A stretch of DNA of 64,000 nucleotides from Schizochytrium sp. TIO01. Its lineage: Eukaryota > Sar > Bigyra > Thraustochytrida > Thraustochytriidae. Position numbers and translations under genes: made by a program. The stretch is from the NCBI GenBank assembly GCA_004764695.1, contig SMSO01000031.1:2961048-3025047 (forward strand), in the 5' to 3' direction. Below, piece by piece: positions 25,297-34,440 of this stretch. Each line of letters starts with the position of its first letter. Position 1 is the stretch's first letter. A model generated the notes under the pieces. That model did not search any database. It had not been told where the DNA came from and worked only from the letters and a program-made list of their open reading frames with translations.

Positions 25297-27213
25297 ATGC
25301 CGTGCGATGTAGCTGGCACAACAACCGATCGGTTCAGGATCGACATCAGTGCAGAAACCCCAACCCAAGATGGTTTCGAGTCAACATTTAATGAATATCT
25401 CCAGAAGTTGAACATTCTGTTGGAGACTCTTGTAACCCTATTCAAAGACCCCTCTGCGATCACCCTTAACCCCGATATCTTTGCAGACTGTCCTATGAAA
25501 TCAACTCGCGCATGGAAAGAGTGGAAAGATATGCTTAATCTCCCTTTATCCTTAACTCCTTCCAGCATGGAGGCTTTTCGTGAGGCCTTTCCGAGTAAGA
25601 TGATGCACTTGACCCGGCCAGATCGTGTGTCGCCCACTTCAAAGTGGTCTGTGCATCTCAAAAGCTCTAATCCTCTTGTTAAAGAAAGTTTTGAAAGCGC
25701 CCGCGCTTGCCTAACCTTTACTCTACAAGACCTTGCAGAATTACATCAAAAAATTCGATTTAATTGTTCCAGTCTCAACAAGTCCTACGATCTGCCACCT
25801 TTGCCAACTTCTCTGACACATCGCCTAACCTCATTTGGATTTGTTTTGAAGAACTTTGAGAGAAAAGTCAACGGGCATTTGGCAATACTGACGTCCAGCA
25901 AAGCTCAATCTGAGAGCATCTCAAATCTCAACGCCGTGGAGCTCACCATAATGACTTTATGCAAAACTTATCCATCTCTTGTGGCAAAACACATTGCTAG
26001 TTTCATTGCTGCAAACCAAGGTGTTCAAGATTCAGAATATTGTAATCCTCCAGATAAATGCTCCACTGCTGGCTCGGATTTTGACAGCACGCCAACCCAA
26101 AGCCCTGAGTCGACCAGATCGCGGGACTTTGCAAAATATGCCAATAATCGCGCACCGGATGCAGCTGTTGAGACCGCACCAGTCCAGAACACTGAGACAA
26201 CCTCTCCGACTTCTTTGCGCAAGTCGAAAAGGAATCGAAAAAGGCGCCCGCAAGATGCAGTCTCAAAGGCCACACCCGCCCGAACAACCCGCTCGCGGTT
26301 CTTGGCAGACGATGCCAGTAAGCGTGCACCGGATGAAGCTGTTGAGACCGCACCAGTCCAGAACACCGAGACAACCTCTGCGACTACTTTGCGTAGGTCG
26401 AAAAGGAATAGAAAAAGTCGCCCGCGAGATGCAGATTCCAAGGTCACACCTGCCCAAAGCCCTGAGTCAACCAACTCGCAGACCCCGGCGAACCATGCCA
26501 AGAAGCGTGCACCGGATGCAGATTCTGCCCCCGTAGTAATCCCGAACATTGCATCAAGCACCTCAGACGCAGAGACTTATTCGTCTGGTCGTCTGACAAT
26601 CTATTTGACAGCTCAAAGGGGAACGTGTCTTGGCTGTACTTACTCTGATGGACGGACTTCGCGGCTACGTATTCGGGAAAATGGCAAGAAGATGGTTTAC
26701 AGAATAGAAGGAAAACCCAGAAATGTCCGCTGTGTGGATTCTCCTCAGTGCTTGCATTTACCTACATCTACTGATGCTAGTGTATTCCCACCCCTCTCAG
26801 TCAATCAAGATTTCTTTTTGAAACGAGATTCGAACATCTACGTAGAGGACCTCCATGCAGGGAAAACAGAGCATAAGCGAGTCCCATATTTCGAACAAGA
26901 TTTCGTTCTACGAATGTGCATCCTTATAGAACGTCTAAACATATTGCCCAAGATTTTGCAGGAAGTTAAAAGTATCGATAGGGAGCACTCAATGGAAAGG
27001 TGCCAATTCAAGAGCACTGGTAAATATTACATGATTATGCTCGGGGATCGGGAACTGCTAAGAATACTAAAATCAGACCTTGTAGAAACTACTGAAGCAG
27101 AACAGCGCATTGTTCAAATGGCATTGGCATTCTTTGTATTGCAAGGTGACAAGGAGATTCTAAGACAAAGAGAGAAAAAAATCAAGAAGTTCAAGTCTGG
27201 TGACGTTCAGTAA
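25297..27213 (+). CDS. Unrecognised basic protein with internal repeats
   Basis: 638 residues from the ATG at 25,297 (context ACAAAAATGC). The N-terminal about 260 residues look globular and helical. Residues about 265-415 hold imperfect tandem repeats of 58-61 residues, each with an RAPD(A/E) start, a VETAPVQNTETTS segment and a basic block SKRNRK(R/S)RP, with a partial third copy. The basic blocks look like nuclear-localisation or AT-hook-like motifs. The C-terminal about 210 residues form a second folded region with a CLGC pair and further Cys/His residues, then end in a Lys-rich stretch. No family is recognised. The gene is divergent from the orphan at 21,275-22,774 across the satellite. 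An AATAAA word overlaps the stop codon (27,213-27,218). Confidence 0.8.
   Translation: MPCDVAGTTTDRFRIDISAETPTQDGFESTFNEYLQKLNILLETLVTLFKDPSAITLNPDIFADCPMKSTRAWKEWKDMLNLPLSLTPSSMEAFREAFPSKMMHLTRPDRVSPTSKWSVHLKSSNPLVKESFESARACLTFTLQDLAELHQKIRFNCSSLNKSYDLPPLPTSLTHRLTSFGFVLKNFERKVNGHLAILTSSKAQSESISNLNAVELTIMTLCKTYPSLVAKHIASFIAANQGVQDSEYCNPPDKCSTAGSDFDSTPTQSPESTRSRDFAKYANNRAPDAAVETAPVQNTETTSPTSLRKSKRNRKRRPQDAVSKATPARTTRSRFLADDASKRAPDEAVETAPVQNTETTSATTLRRSKRNRKSRPRDADSKVTPAQSPESTNSQTPANHAKKRAPDADSAPVVIPNIASSTSDAETYSSGRLTIYLTAQRGTCLGCTYSDGRTSRLRIRENGKKMVYRIEGKPRNVRCVDSPQCLHLPTSTDASVFPPLSVNQDFFLKRDSNIYVEDLHAGKTEHKRVPYFEQDFVLRMCILIERLNILPKILQEVKSIDREHSMERCQFKSTGKYYMIMLGDRELLRILKSDLVETTEAEQRIVQMALAFFVLQGDKEILRQREKKIKKFKSGDVQ
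26149..26530 (+). repeat. Intragenic tandem repeat, about 174-183 bases
   Basis: Copies begin near 26,149, 26,323 and 26,506 at CG(C/T)GCACCGGATG. The first two are highly similar at the DNA level over their full length, which indicates fairly recent duplication. The third is partial. The repeat encodes the basic SKRNRK-containing unit of the protein. Confidence 0.9.
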
Positions 27214-28558
27214 ATAAAATTAGTACGATCTTATATTTGATGAAGGGGAAATGAGTCTGGAGGGTGAGTGGCTAAATCACAGGTTGAGAGTTAGGTTGCG
27301 ACGCAGCTCTAAATCTAGAAAATATGATGTTGCGGTCTACAGAGTAGTTTTCACTTAAACAGCGCAATTGCTAAGAGAGCTTCTGGACACCACTTTTGAA
27401 AGAACAACTAAAGAAGTTCATTGTACTTGATCGTGTTCTGGTCTATGATGGGTGCTGCTTTCTTAATATATATGTCAAAGACCTTGAAAATGTACTTTGG
27501 AGAAAAAGATGGCTTTCGAATGAATCACCTGGTGATGAGTTTTAGATATAGATTGTTCATTGTCCAAAATCTGTTTGACTGCAGTTTAAGTTAACACTGA
27601 ATCATTCGTGAAACAGTCCGCTTGAGCGTTTTTACTTTGCATGGTATGCTATTTGAGAGCCACTAGATAGGCTTTTATCTTTTTATTTGATTTATTAATG
27701 CACGAATCGCCCATTACGCGTTTTCAAGTTTTTCTGTTGATATCAACTTCCTATCGCTCTCTCTAGTTAGATGTTCCATTAGCTTCATAAGTGATTGTTT
27801 TGGCTTGAACTTTTACCTAAGCTTTACAATTTTAACTTATTACCTCTGCCCAGTGATAAAGTCATAAATACTACTAGTAGATCTGTATGCCCACTTGGGT
27901 CCCGTGAGTCCGAAGAAGAGAAAACCTAGCTAGCTACCTACCTACCTAGGTTCCTAAGTCGTGCCTTTTCAGAAGAATGGAATGACCAATTAGCCTCTGC
28001 ATTCAAGTTGAGCGACAAGGATAGATGTAGATAGGACGCACGGCAGCGACATGTAGACAAACTACGTATGTATCACGTACTATTACAAGTCACTGAGGAA
28101 TGTTACTTACCAATGCTCCATAGAGTGATGGTAGGCGGGTGCCAAAGTCCTTCCCTAAATAGCGAGCTTTAAACAGAAACATATGGCTTCAAGTGCAAGA
28201 TGTCAGAGTTTCCTCAGCACCTGGCTTGAAAATTAAACGGAACTATGATACAGCTAACTCAAGTATCAACCTGGGTTTTAGGGATGAGAGATAAATTGCA
28301 TCTTCTGTGATATCTTGCTCAACCAAACATGTGTCATGACTGTTATTTTAGCTTGAGATTTAACCAGCTGTAAAAGTTTTTAACTAATTACTGAATGTTG
28401 AGAGTGCCACCCAAAATGATGGATCAGGGAAGGTCAAGGTAGGAGTATATATACAGGTACTACTTACTAAGATAATAGGGCGGTGTATGTAGGTTTGCGA
28501 TTGCAAATAAAAAGAGTCCCAGTAAGACAAATCGCAGATACGAAACCAACATAAAAGG
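27214..28558. other. Intergenic, no gene seen
   Basis: About 1.3 kb with no open frame of note. It contains a TAGC/TACC palindromic word cluster at 27,925-27,955 and a short TATATA run near 28,446-28,454. Confidence 0.5.
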
Positions 28559-28567
28559 ATATATATA
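28559..28567 (+). promoter_or_regulatory. TATA-like element before HIT gene
   Basis: TATATATAA-like sequence ends about 14 bases before the HIT-protein ATG. This is closer than a TATA box normally sits to a start codon, so either the leader is extremely short or the element is fortuitous. Confidence 0.3.
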
Positions 28568-28581
28568 AGGCGAACGTGTGC

Positions 28582-29007
28582 ATGAGGGCGTGCCGCCTCT
28601 GCGACCTGACGGCGGGCTCCGTTGCTGGGCGGCAGCTACTTTACCAGGATGAGGTTCTCTCAGCATTTGCGTCAAAACACCCAAGATGCAGAGTTCACCT
28701 TCTTGTAGCTCCTCGGCAACACTTGCCGCAATCTAAGATGTTCTCGCTTGCTGAACAGGCAGAAGGTCATGAAATCTTGCACAGCATGCTCATGGTAGGC
28801 AAGGAGCTGCTTGGCAAAAGCGGCGAAGCAAACAATAGCTGGCGCTTCATGTTTCATCGGCCGCCATTCAATAGCGAAGATCATCTTCACATGCACTGTA
28901 TGGCAGGGCCATTCACGAATTACTACCGCCGTCTGGCGCATACAACAGGTACTCCTTGGGGAGTATGCGCTGAAGATCTTTTGCGAAAGTCTTCTTTTAA
29001 AGCTTGA
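28582..29007 (+). CDS. HIT (histidine triad) family protein
   Basis: 141 residues from ATG 28,582 (MRACRLCDL). The pattern is that of HIT-fold nucleotide hydrolases/transferases: an N-terminal CxxC (CRLC), a central strand with HLLVAPRQHLP (about residues 39-49), and the catalytic triad HLHMHCM (H101, H103, H105), which follows the family HxHxHxx arrangement. Members cleave nucleoside phosphoramidates, dinucleoside polyphosphates or related bonds through a histidine nucleotidyl intermediate. The exact substrate cannot be read from the sequence. The length fits a single-domain HINT- or Hnt-like enzyme. There is no targeting signal, so it is probably cytosolic or nuclear. It is a single exon. 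Confidence 0.85.
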   Translation: MRACRLCDLTAGSVAGRQLLYQDEVLSAFASKHPRCRVHLLVAPRQHLPQSKMFSLAEQAEGHEILHSMLMVGKELLGKSGEANNSWRFMFHRPPFNSEDHLHMHCMAGPFTNYYRRLAHTTGTPWGVCAEDLLRKSSFKA

Positions 29008-30384
29008 CCTGTGAAGAATATATCCTGTGGTACGGTTGGGTTTCCCCTAACCACTAAATAGTATCATCCTCTGGAACGTAGATCTACAATCGCAAGATAC
29101 TTAATTTGCATCCTGCAGGAATAAAACACATTCATTGGAGGGGGTAACTAAAAGGTTTCGGGCAGATGACCCAGATAGAAGGACGATTTCGGTTGGTTGC
29201 ACATTCAATACTAGAAATGCCTTCAGGAATGACAACCCAACACACGAGGCGTTTGAAAGGCCAAGCTTAATTAAGCTTGGTCGTGATCAAACATACCACT
29301 TCGATTCGTCGGAGTAAATTACGAGGTGTACCGTTAAATTATTATAATCTTTATTTACTTTTATAAATGCTTTGTCAGTCTGTAAACAACTTAAATAACA
29401 TACTACAGCACTTGTTAAATTTCAGGTAGTCTTTAGCGCGAAGGGTAAAGCATCAAGGGGAAAAGTCAAGAATGGTGCTTTTTTATTTGTTAAACATGGA
29501 GAGCTTACGTGTGGCTTCCTCGGAATTCTTCAGCGTTGAGTTTTCATGCGGCTCTCTATAGCCTCTTGTTTCGGCTAGCTATATCCTATCCCGTTTTAAT
29601 GTATATAGTCGCCACAAAAAATTAAGGTCAGATATACAACAAAGGTAACTCTATCTCACTCCTTTATAATGTTATGCTGAACAGAAAATAAGATGAATCT
29701 GTGTAAGAAAAAAGAGGATGCTTTGGATTCTTCTTTGTACTTGACAGACCTCAAATTTGCAGAATATGTATAGTTGCTGCTGCTGCCGCAGCCACTCAAG
29801 GGTAGCTCAAATGGAGATTTAAATTTGACATCATACAAGGCATATTCAACGTTTAAAGAATGTTTGATTTTTCACGTAATGTTTGAGTTGATGGCTAGTA
29901 AGTCAGGTCTCTGCGTGCGTTAAAATATATCATAGAAACTCATAATTCATTAGAAAGAAGTAAAAGAGCTTCGATGAATGCTGTCATAGTTCGCAGAAAG
30001 CAAAAATAAACAACCTGCAGATGTTCATTAAAAAAGCGATTTGCATACAGAGTAAAAAAAGGATTAAAATTTAGATTTAGTGTACTAGGTTGGGCTTGAG
30101 ATGTATCATTACAAGTTGCTGGATATGGATCCTGAGCTTGTGATGTAAATGACCGATAGACGTGGTTTTGATAAAGTACGATAAACATATCGTCGCAGAG
30201 TTTGAACATCATAAGTCTGATTTTCTCAGTCTTCCAACTAGAAGGACATAGCTAGCTGGAAAATACAGAAGTACCCACGGAAAAATGACGGCATCGCGTA
30301 GCAAGCAAAACGTAAACAATTTAAAGGCAGGGAAACAGACACTTGCAGGAAAGCCCTTGCATTATTTCGACGTCTGTGTCAAAG
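29008..30384. other. Intergenic with a 20-base palindrome
   Basis: No supported gene; a 60-codon frame at 29,135-29,317 is too short to judge. The only notable structure is the perfect palindrome at 29,261-29,280. The rest is AT-rich. Confidence 0.5.
29261..29280. repeat. Perfect 20-base palindrome
   Basis: CCAAGCTTAATTAAGCTTGG reads identically on both strands with no spacer. It lies between the HIT gene and the Gag-like gene. It could be a binding site for a dimeric protein or chance. Confidence 0.9.
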
Positions 30385-31407
30385 TCAGGCACTCTCGCAA
30401 ACCTCCTCAGCAAGCTGTTTTTCTCTTGAAATCATTTCTTGACCAAGTAGAGGATCCCGAATGCATAGTCTTTTATTTGATGATAGGAGCCCTGGCTCAT
30501 CTTGCTTCCGTTTGGGAGAAACACTGGTAATATCAAAGTCCAGAACACGATTCAGATTATCTCTTGCATAAGGTGTATGATCTGAATGGGAGTACCCAAG
30601 GGGGCAAGAAACTGTTGTTTCTGCGATAGGCTCATCAGATCGCTGAGGCTGTTCAAGTTTTCCAGTAGTTACAGCCGGTTTTGGGCGCCTCTCCGAAAGC
30701 ATCATTTCTCGCGCTAAGCGCTGGAACTCCGTCCATTCTAAATTGGGCAATGTTTTGAGGTCTTGCAAATTTAGTGAGTCCGAATTGTGGGAGTCTATGG
30801 CGAACATGAAGCCAAGCATTATAAACTCATCCAGGCTGGTTTCGGTTTCTTGAAACTGAGCGGAAAGCTTTTTCATTCGAGTGATCGAACGAGCAAAAAC
30901 TCTTGAATCCAGAGACTCACGTTTGAGTTCGCGTAAGTTGTTCATGAAGTCAAAATATAGCTCCAACTTTGCTTCGATTGTACGATTGCCGTACCAGGCA
31001 TTTAAGTTTTCCCAAGCTCCTACTCCCGCCAGGTAGTCTTCTGTTGTACCCAGGAGAGGTGGCAGAAGGCATTCACGCATCGAGGACTCAGCCAACACAG
31101 TGGTCAAAATTTTAAATAGAAGGTGATCCCTCTCAGAACGAAGCAAAGAGCTGTCTTGCATGGCCCTGATCTGATCTGGATGGCAGCCTAAATTCATACA
31201 GACCAATTCAACAGAATCACGAAAGCCTGGCCAGTCACTGCGCTTCTCGAGAGATGGAATTTGATAAGATTGCTGCACAGATCCGCATTCCAGAACGATT
31301 CCTGCACTGCTGAGTTGCGCAATGCGAAAGTCCTCAGTTAAGCTTACATTCTCAAGGCTCTCCAGCACTTCACGTGTTGCCGAAGCAGTATACAAGGCGC
31401 GGTTCAT
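30385..31407 (-). CDS. Stand-alone Gag-like protein (Ty1/copia Gag, UBN2-type)
   Basis: 340 residues from ATG 31,407 (MNRALYTAS); the frame is open further upstream, but only from a GTG. The middle of the protein (about residues 60-240) follows the order of a copia-type Gag: a WPGF(R)D segment, a helical stretch, a WENLNAWYGN motif, then helices with regularly spaced Leu, a 'Ser-(Leu/Val)-Asp-Glu-Phe' segment and a 'LKTLPNLEWTEFQ' segment. It has no CCHC zinc knuckle, and no protease, integrase or reverse transcriptase follows. The C-terminus instead carries a bipartite basic motif (SPKRKQ...NKRL) suggestive of nuclear import. The frame is intact, so it may be a domesticated Gag or a solo retroelement remnant. 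The family match is my own pattern reading and needs a profile search. Confidence 0.55.
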   Translation of the reverse strand: MNRALYTASATREVLESLENVSLTEDFRIAQLSSAGIVLECGSVQQSYQIPSLEKRSDWPGFRDSVELVCMNLGCHPDQIRAMQDSSLLRSERDHLLFKILTTVLAESSMRECLLPPLLGTTEDYLAGVGAWENLNAWYGNRTIEAKLELYFDFMNNLRELKRESLDSRVFARSITRMKKLSAQFQETETSLDEFIMLGFMFAIDSHNSDSLNLQDLKTLPNLEWTEFQRLAREMMLSERRPKPAVTTGKLEQPQRSDEPIAETTVSCPLGYSHSDHTPYARDNLNRVLDFDITSVSPKRKQDEPGLLSSNKRLCIRDPLLGQEMISREKQLAEEVCESA

Positions 31408-33981
31408 CTTAAAAGACCAACTCCAAAAATGCCCCAAGAGGAAAGTATACGTGAGTTGCGATGCTTTTTCGATCAGAGAAACGTTCACACAAGTCAGATC
31501 ACTATATTTGGGTGCCTCTCACAAACGAATTGGCATCAGTTATGGCTCCAAGCTGCGGCAGGTCGAGTCGTTTGTAGCTCTTGTAGACTTAGTCTTGCTA
31601 TGCAAATAGGTCCACGCTACGAATTTTTAGCAAGTTTCGATTACCCCAAGATGGCCAAAAGCGGCAGTTGCGATCTCGGTTTGAGTGCGCCAGCTGCGTA
31701 AGTGCGTTCCACCAAACCGACACCAGTGTACCCCACGCAAGGTGTCAGCCACGCCCCTTCCACAGCGCACGCAAACGCCACCGGTTTTAGCATCTGCCCG
31801 CCCAAAGGCGTGAGGAAACCTCGTGGAAGCGAGCACGCTCATCCTCTCCTATACAACAACTAACAATCGAAATTTATCAGAGAAAAAGAAAACAAAACCG
31901 CAACTGAGAGAGAAACCACAATATGAGGCTCTTCTTCCCCCTACTCCTACTGTCGACCGTACCCCCATACTATTGTTCTACACCCAGTGGGGGTCTGCGA
32001 GTCCTAAGGCACTTCCACAGTTTACAATAGAAGAGGCGCAACTCTACAAAAAGTCTATGTTTCAATCTTTATTATTCAATCTTAAAAAATATAAACAAAA
32101 ATATAAATAAAATAAAAATAAAAATAAAAACACTTTTAGGCACTCGAAGGAATAAGAAACAACAGTGGAAACAAATAAGTTCAAGTTCTCGCGAGATACT
32201 AGAGACCCTTAAGAGGCCATATACACGAAAGGGAAGGGAGCGGATCACAGACTTCCCACTGTGTGACTGTGTTCTTCATCAGAATTGGTCTGCCAGAGCC
32301 CAGTTTCTGCCATCCTCATCGCACCGGCGCAGGCCCAGGCCTCGAGAGCAGAGGGCGCGAGCTCCCTCTGGGGCCGCCCGGCGCCTCGCACGCCCAAAGC
32401 GATGCCCGTTTGCCGCAGCCTTCGCCGCCATCCCTGCTTTCTCAATACCATTATGCCTTCTCGTGCCTTCTTTCTTCATTGCACTTCATCGCCCATTAAA
32501 CAGAGCTCTTCAAGATTTCTTTTCTTTTCTTTTCTTTTCTTTTCATTCATTCATTCTCAGCCTGAAAAGTGACGACGTCCAAGTCAACCGAGGGCAAGAA
32601 GCGGTCAGATCACAAGGCGGGAGGGAAAGACGGCGCTCTCCTTGCGATCGCTGGCCGCTCCTCCGCGAAGGCCTTCAGCTTTAAGGCGCAGCGGCCGCTT
32701 TGAGGTCTCAAGGGTTCCTGGGGTTTCCTTGGCTTCTCTAAGTTTCTCTGCGCTGCTTTTGCCACATCTTTTCTCTGTAGTAGAGCGACTCTTTTCGAAG
32801 CCCCTCTTTTGTTGGGTGGTACGATAACCTGCTTACTTTGTACGGTATCATCATCATCATCACCAATGGGCCTCGACGCTCTCCCTTGGCTCTCCTCTTG
32901 CTTGCTTATTAGAGCTTGCTTGCCAGATCTGGAGAGCGAGGGACACAGGTACCTACACGCGAAGAGTCTGACCCGAAAGCTCTCAAGAGCAGCTCTCCAG
33001 GAATGAAATGAGACGGCTCAGCAAGAGCTGCGAACGAAGTCCAAGAGCCAAGGCTCTCTGCGAAGGCCTTGGGTCTCGCCACAAGAGGGCCACAGTTCCA
33101 TTAGCTGTGGAACTGTGGAATAACTAACACCAACCCTGAAGGACACTACCTACCTGTAGTAAGCCAGATTGAAGACCGTAGATTCTCTAGCTAGAGTATG
33201 CAGCATGCAAAAACAAGGAGCGAAGGCCGCACCGGAGACGACGTTTGAGCAGGGGGATTCTCTAGAGGTGGCTCTGTGTTTCAACTCCTTACAACATTTT
33301 GCTTGAGGTGGATACAGTTTTTTACCACAACTTCTATCAGTTTTATTGTATATTTTATTTGAATTGGAAAAAACTAGTAATAAATTCACAATTAAAGTGA
33401 AAAAAAGCAATTTTAAAATTTTCGATTGAATTTACCCTCTAGAGGGCGCTCTAAAACTTGAAGATTGCAAGCTCTGGAAAGGATGAAAATGATATGAACT
33501 TTTGGGGGCTAGTAGTTAACATAGAGCATAGGGACAAAGCGAGAGCTGTAGCACACAATCAAGACTCTATATCTGAGATCGTATATCGTAATAAAGTTTA
33601 TATTACGGTGCATGATTGCTCAAATGAAAATAAATATCACAAATGAACCCTTGTCTTTTAAGGGCCCCTTAGTTACATAGATACAGGGGAAATAGGATTT
33701 GCCGAGGGAGGTCGGCTAAAGTGCTAGGGTTTACCCGACCTTCTAAGATCTAAGATCGCAAATGGTTGCAAAGTCCACACCAAGCAGTGCTGACTGTTCT
33801 TCGTCGTGTTGGGCGCGAATGACATACACCTTTGCAGGATCTTTGGAAGCCTGACGAACCCGTTCCTTCAAATCGACGTTTCTCTCTGGTCTGCGCCTTT
33901 CTGGCGTTGTTTTAGCTGATTGGCGGTCAGAAAACGAGAGTTGTGCTTTCGACCCAGTCATTTGATGCTTTACTGAGGACG
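31408..33981. other. Intergenic, GC-rich patches, no supported gene
   Basis: A 71-codon minus-strand frame (31,627-31,842) with a CxxC...C...H spacing is noted as a finding but not called as a gene. An AT-rich tail with repeated AATAAA words lies at about 32,093-32,131. A GC-rich block runs from 32,290 to 32,440, and a TTTTC repeat is at 32,519-32,543. Nothing else is recognisable. Confidence 0.5.
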
Positions 33982-34440
33982 ATGGCCAACCGAAGCCCAA
34001 AGCCTGCTCAGCAATTGAAGCAGGTGCGGGTCACTGATCACCAATATGAGGAGATCCTCACGTTCTTTAGGGATGTGGATCGCGATGCTCCCTTTCAAAA
34101 AGTATTCAATGAGTTTCTCACAGAGGCATTACGCCATGCAAAAATCGCACGAAACAATGGGAGCTTCCACCTCAATCCACCCCAAACTCCCAATGCGAAG
34201 CGGGCTATGCGTAGTCGAAAGCGGCGCAAAGCACAGCATGGTGATCCCTCAACTGTAGAATCGACCTCGGCAAGCGTGCCTGCGGAATCAGCTAAGCCAG
34301 TTTCCGTGAGCAAGTCTGCGTTATCTGGCCGTGGACATGCTTCTAGGGAAGCGAGAAAAAAATCAGCTCACTTGAATGAGGTCACAGGTGCACTTGCTTC
34401 AACTCCTACTAGTGCTTCAACTGTCTCCTCCACAACTTAA
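33982..34440 (+). CDS. Small basic protein, unrecognised
   Basis: 152 residues from ATG 33,982 (MANRSPKP); 13 further in-frame codons upstream begin with GTG. An N-terminal helical part (about residues 10-65) is followed by a strongly basic block, KRAMRSRKRRK (about residues 70-85), and a Ser/Thr/Ala/Pro-rich tail. The pattern F..(V/T)FNE(F/Y)L with a downstream LNP is also present near the N-terminus of the protein at 25,297-27,213, which has similar basic blocks. The two may be distant relatives or one may be a shortened copy. No known domain is seen. Nuclear location is plausible from composition only. Confidence 0.5.
   Translation: MANRSPKPAQQLKQVRVTDHQYEEILTFFRDVDRDAPFQKVFNEFLTEALRHAKIARNNGSFHLNPPQTPNAKRAMRSRKRRKAQHGDPSTVESTSASVPAESAKPVSVSKSALSGRGHASREARKKSAHLNEVTGALASTPTSASTVSSTT

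Noticed and set aside
25230-26561. Minus-strand frames of 64-178 codons opposite the orphan gene
   Set aside because: Shadow frames of the plus-strand gene, produced by its repeats and codon use.
29135-29317. 60-codon frame spanning the 20-base palindrome
   Set aside because: Too short and without any similarity or second line of support.
33743-34000. 85-codon minus-strand frame overlapping the small basic orphan gene
   Set aside because: It overlaps the start of a better-supported gene on the other strand and has no recognisable motif.
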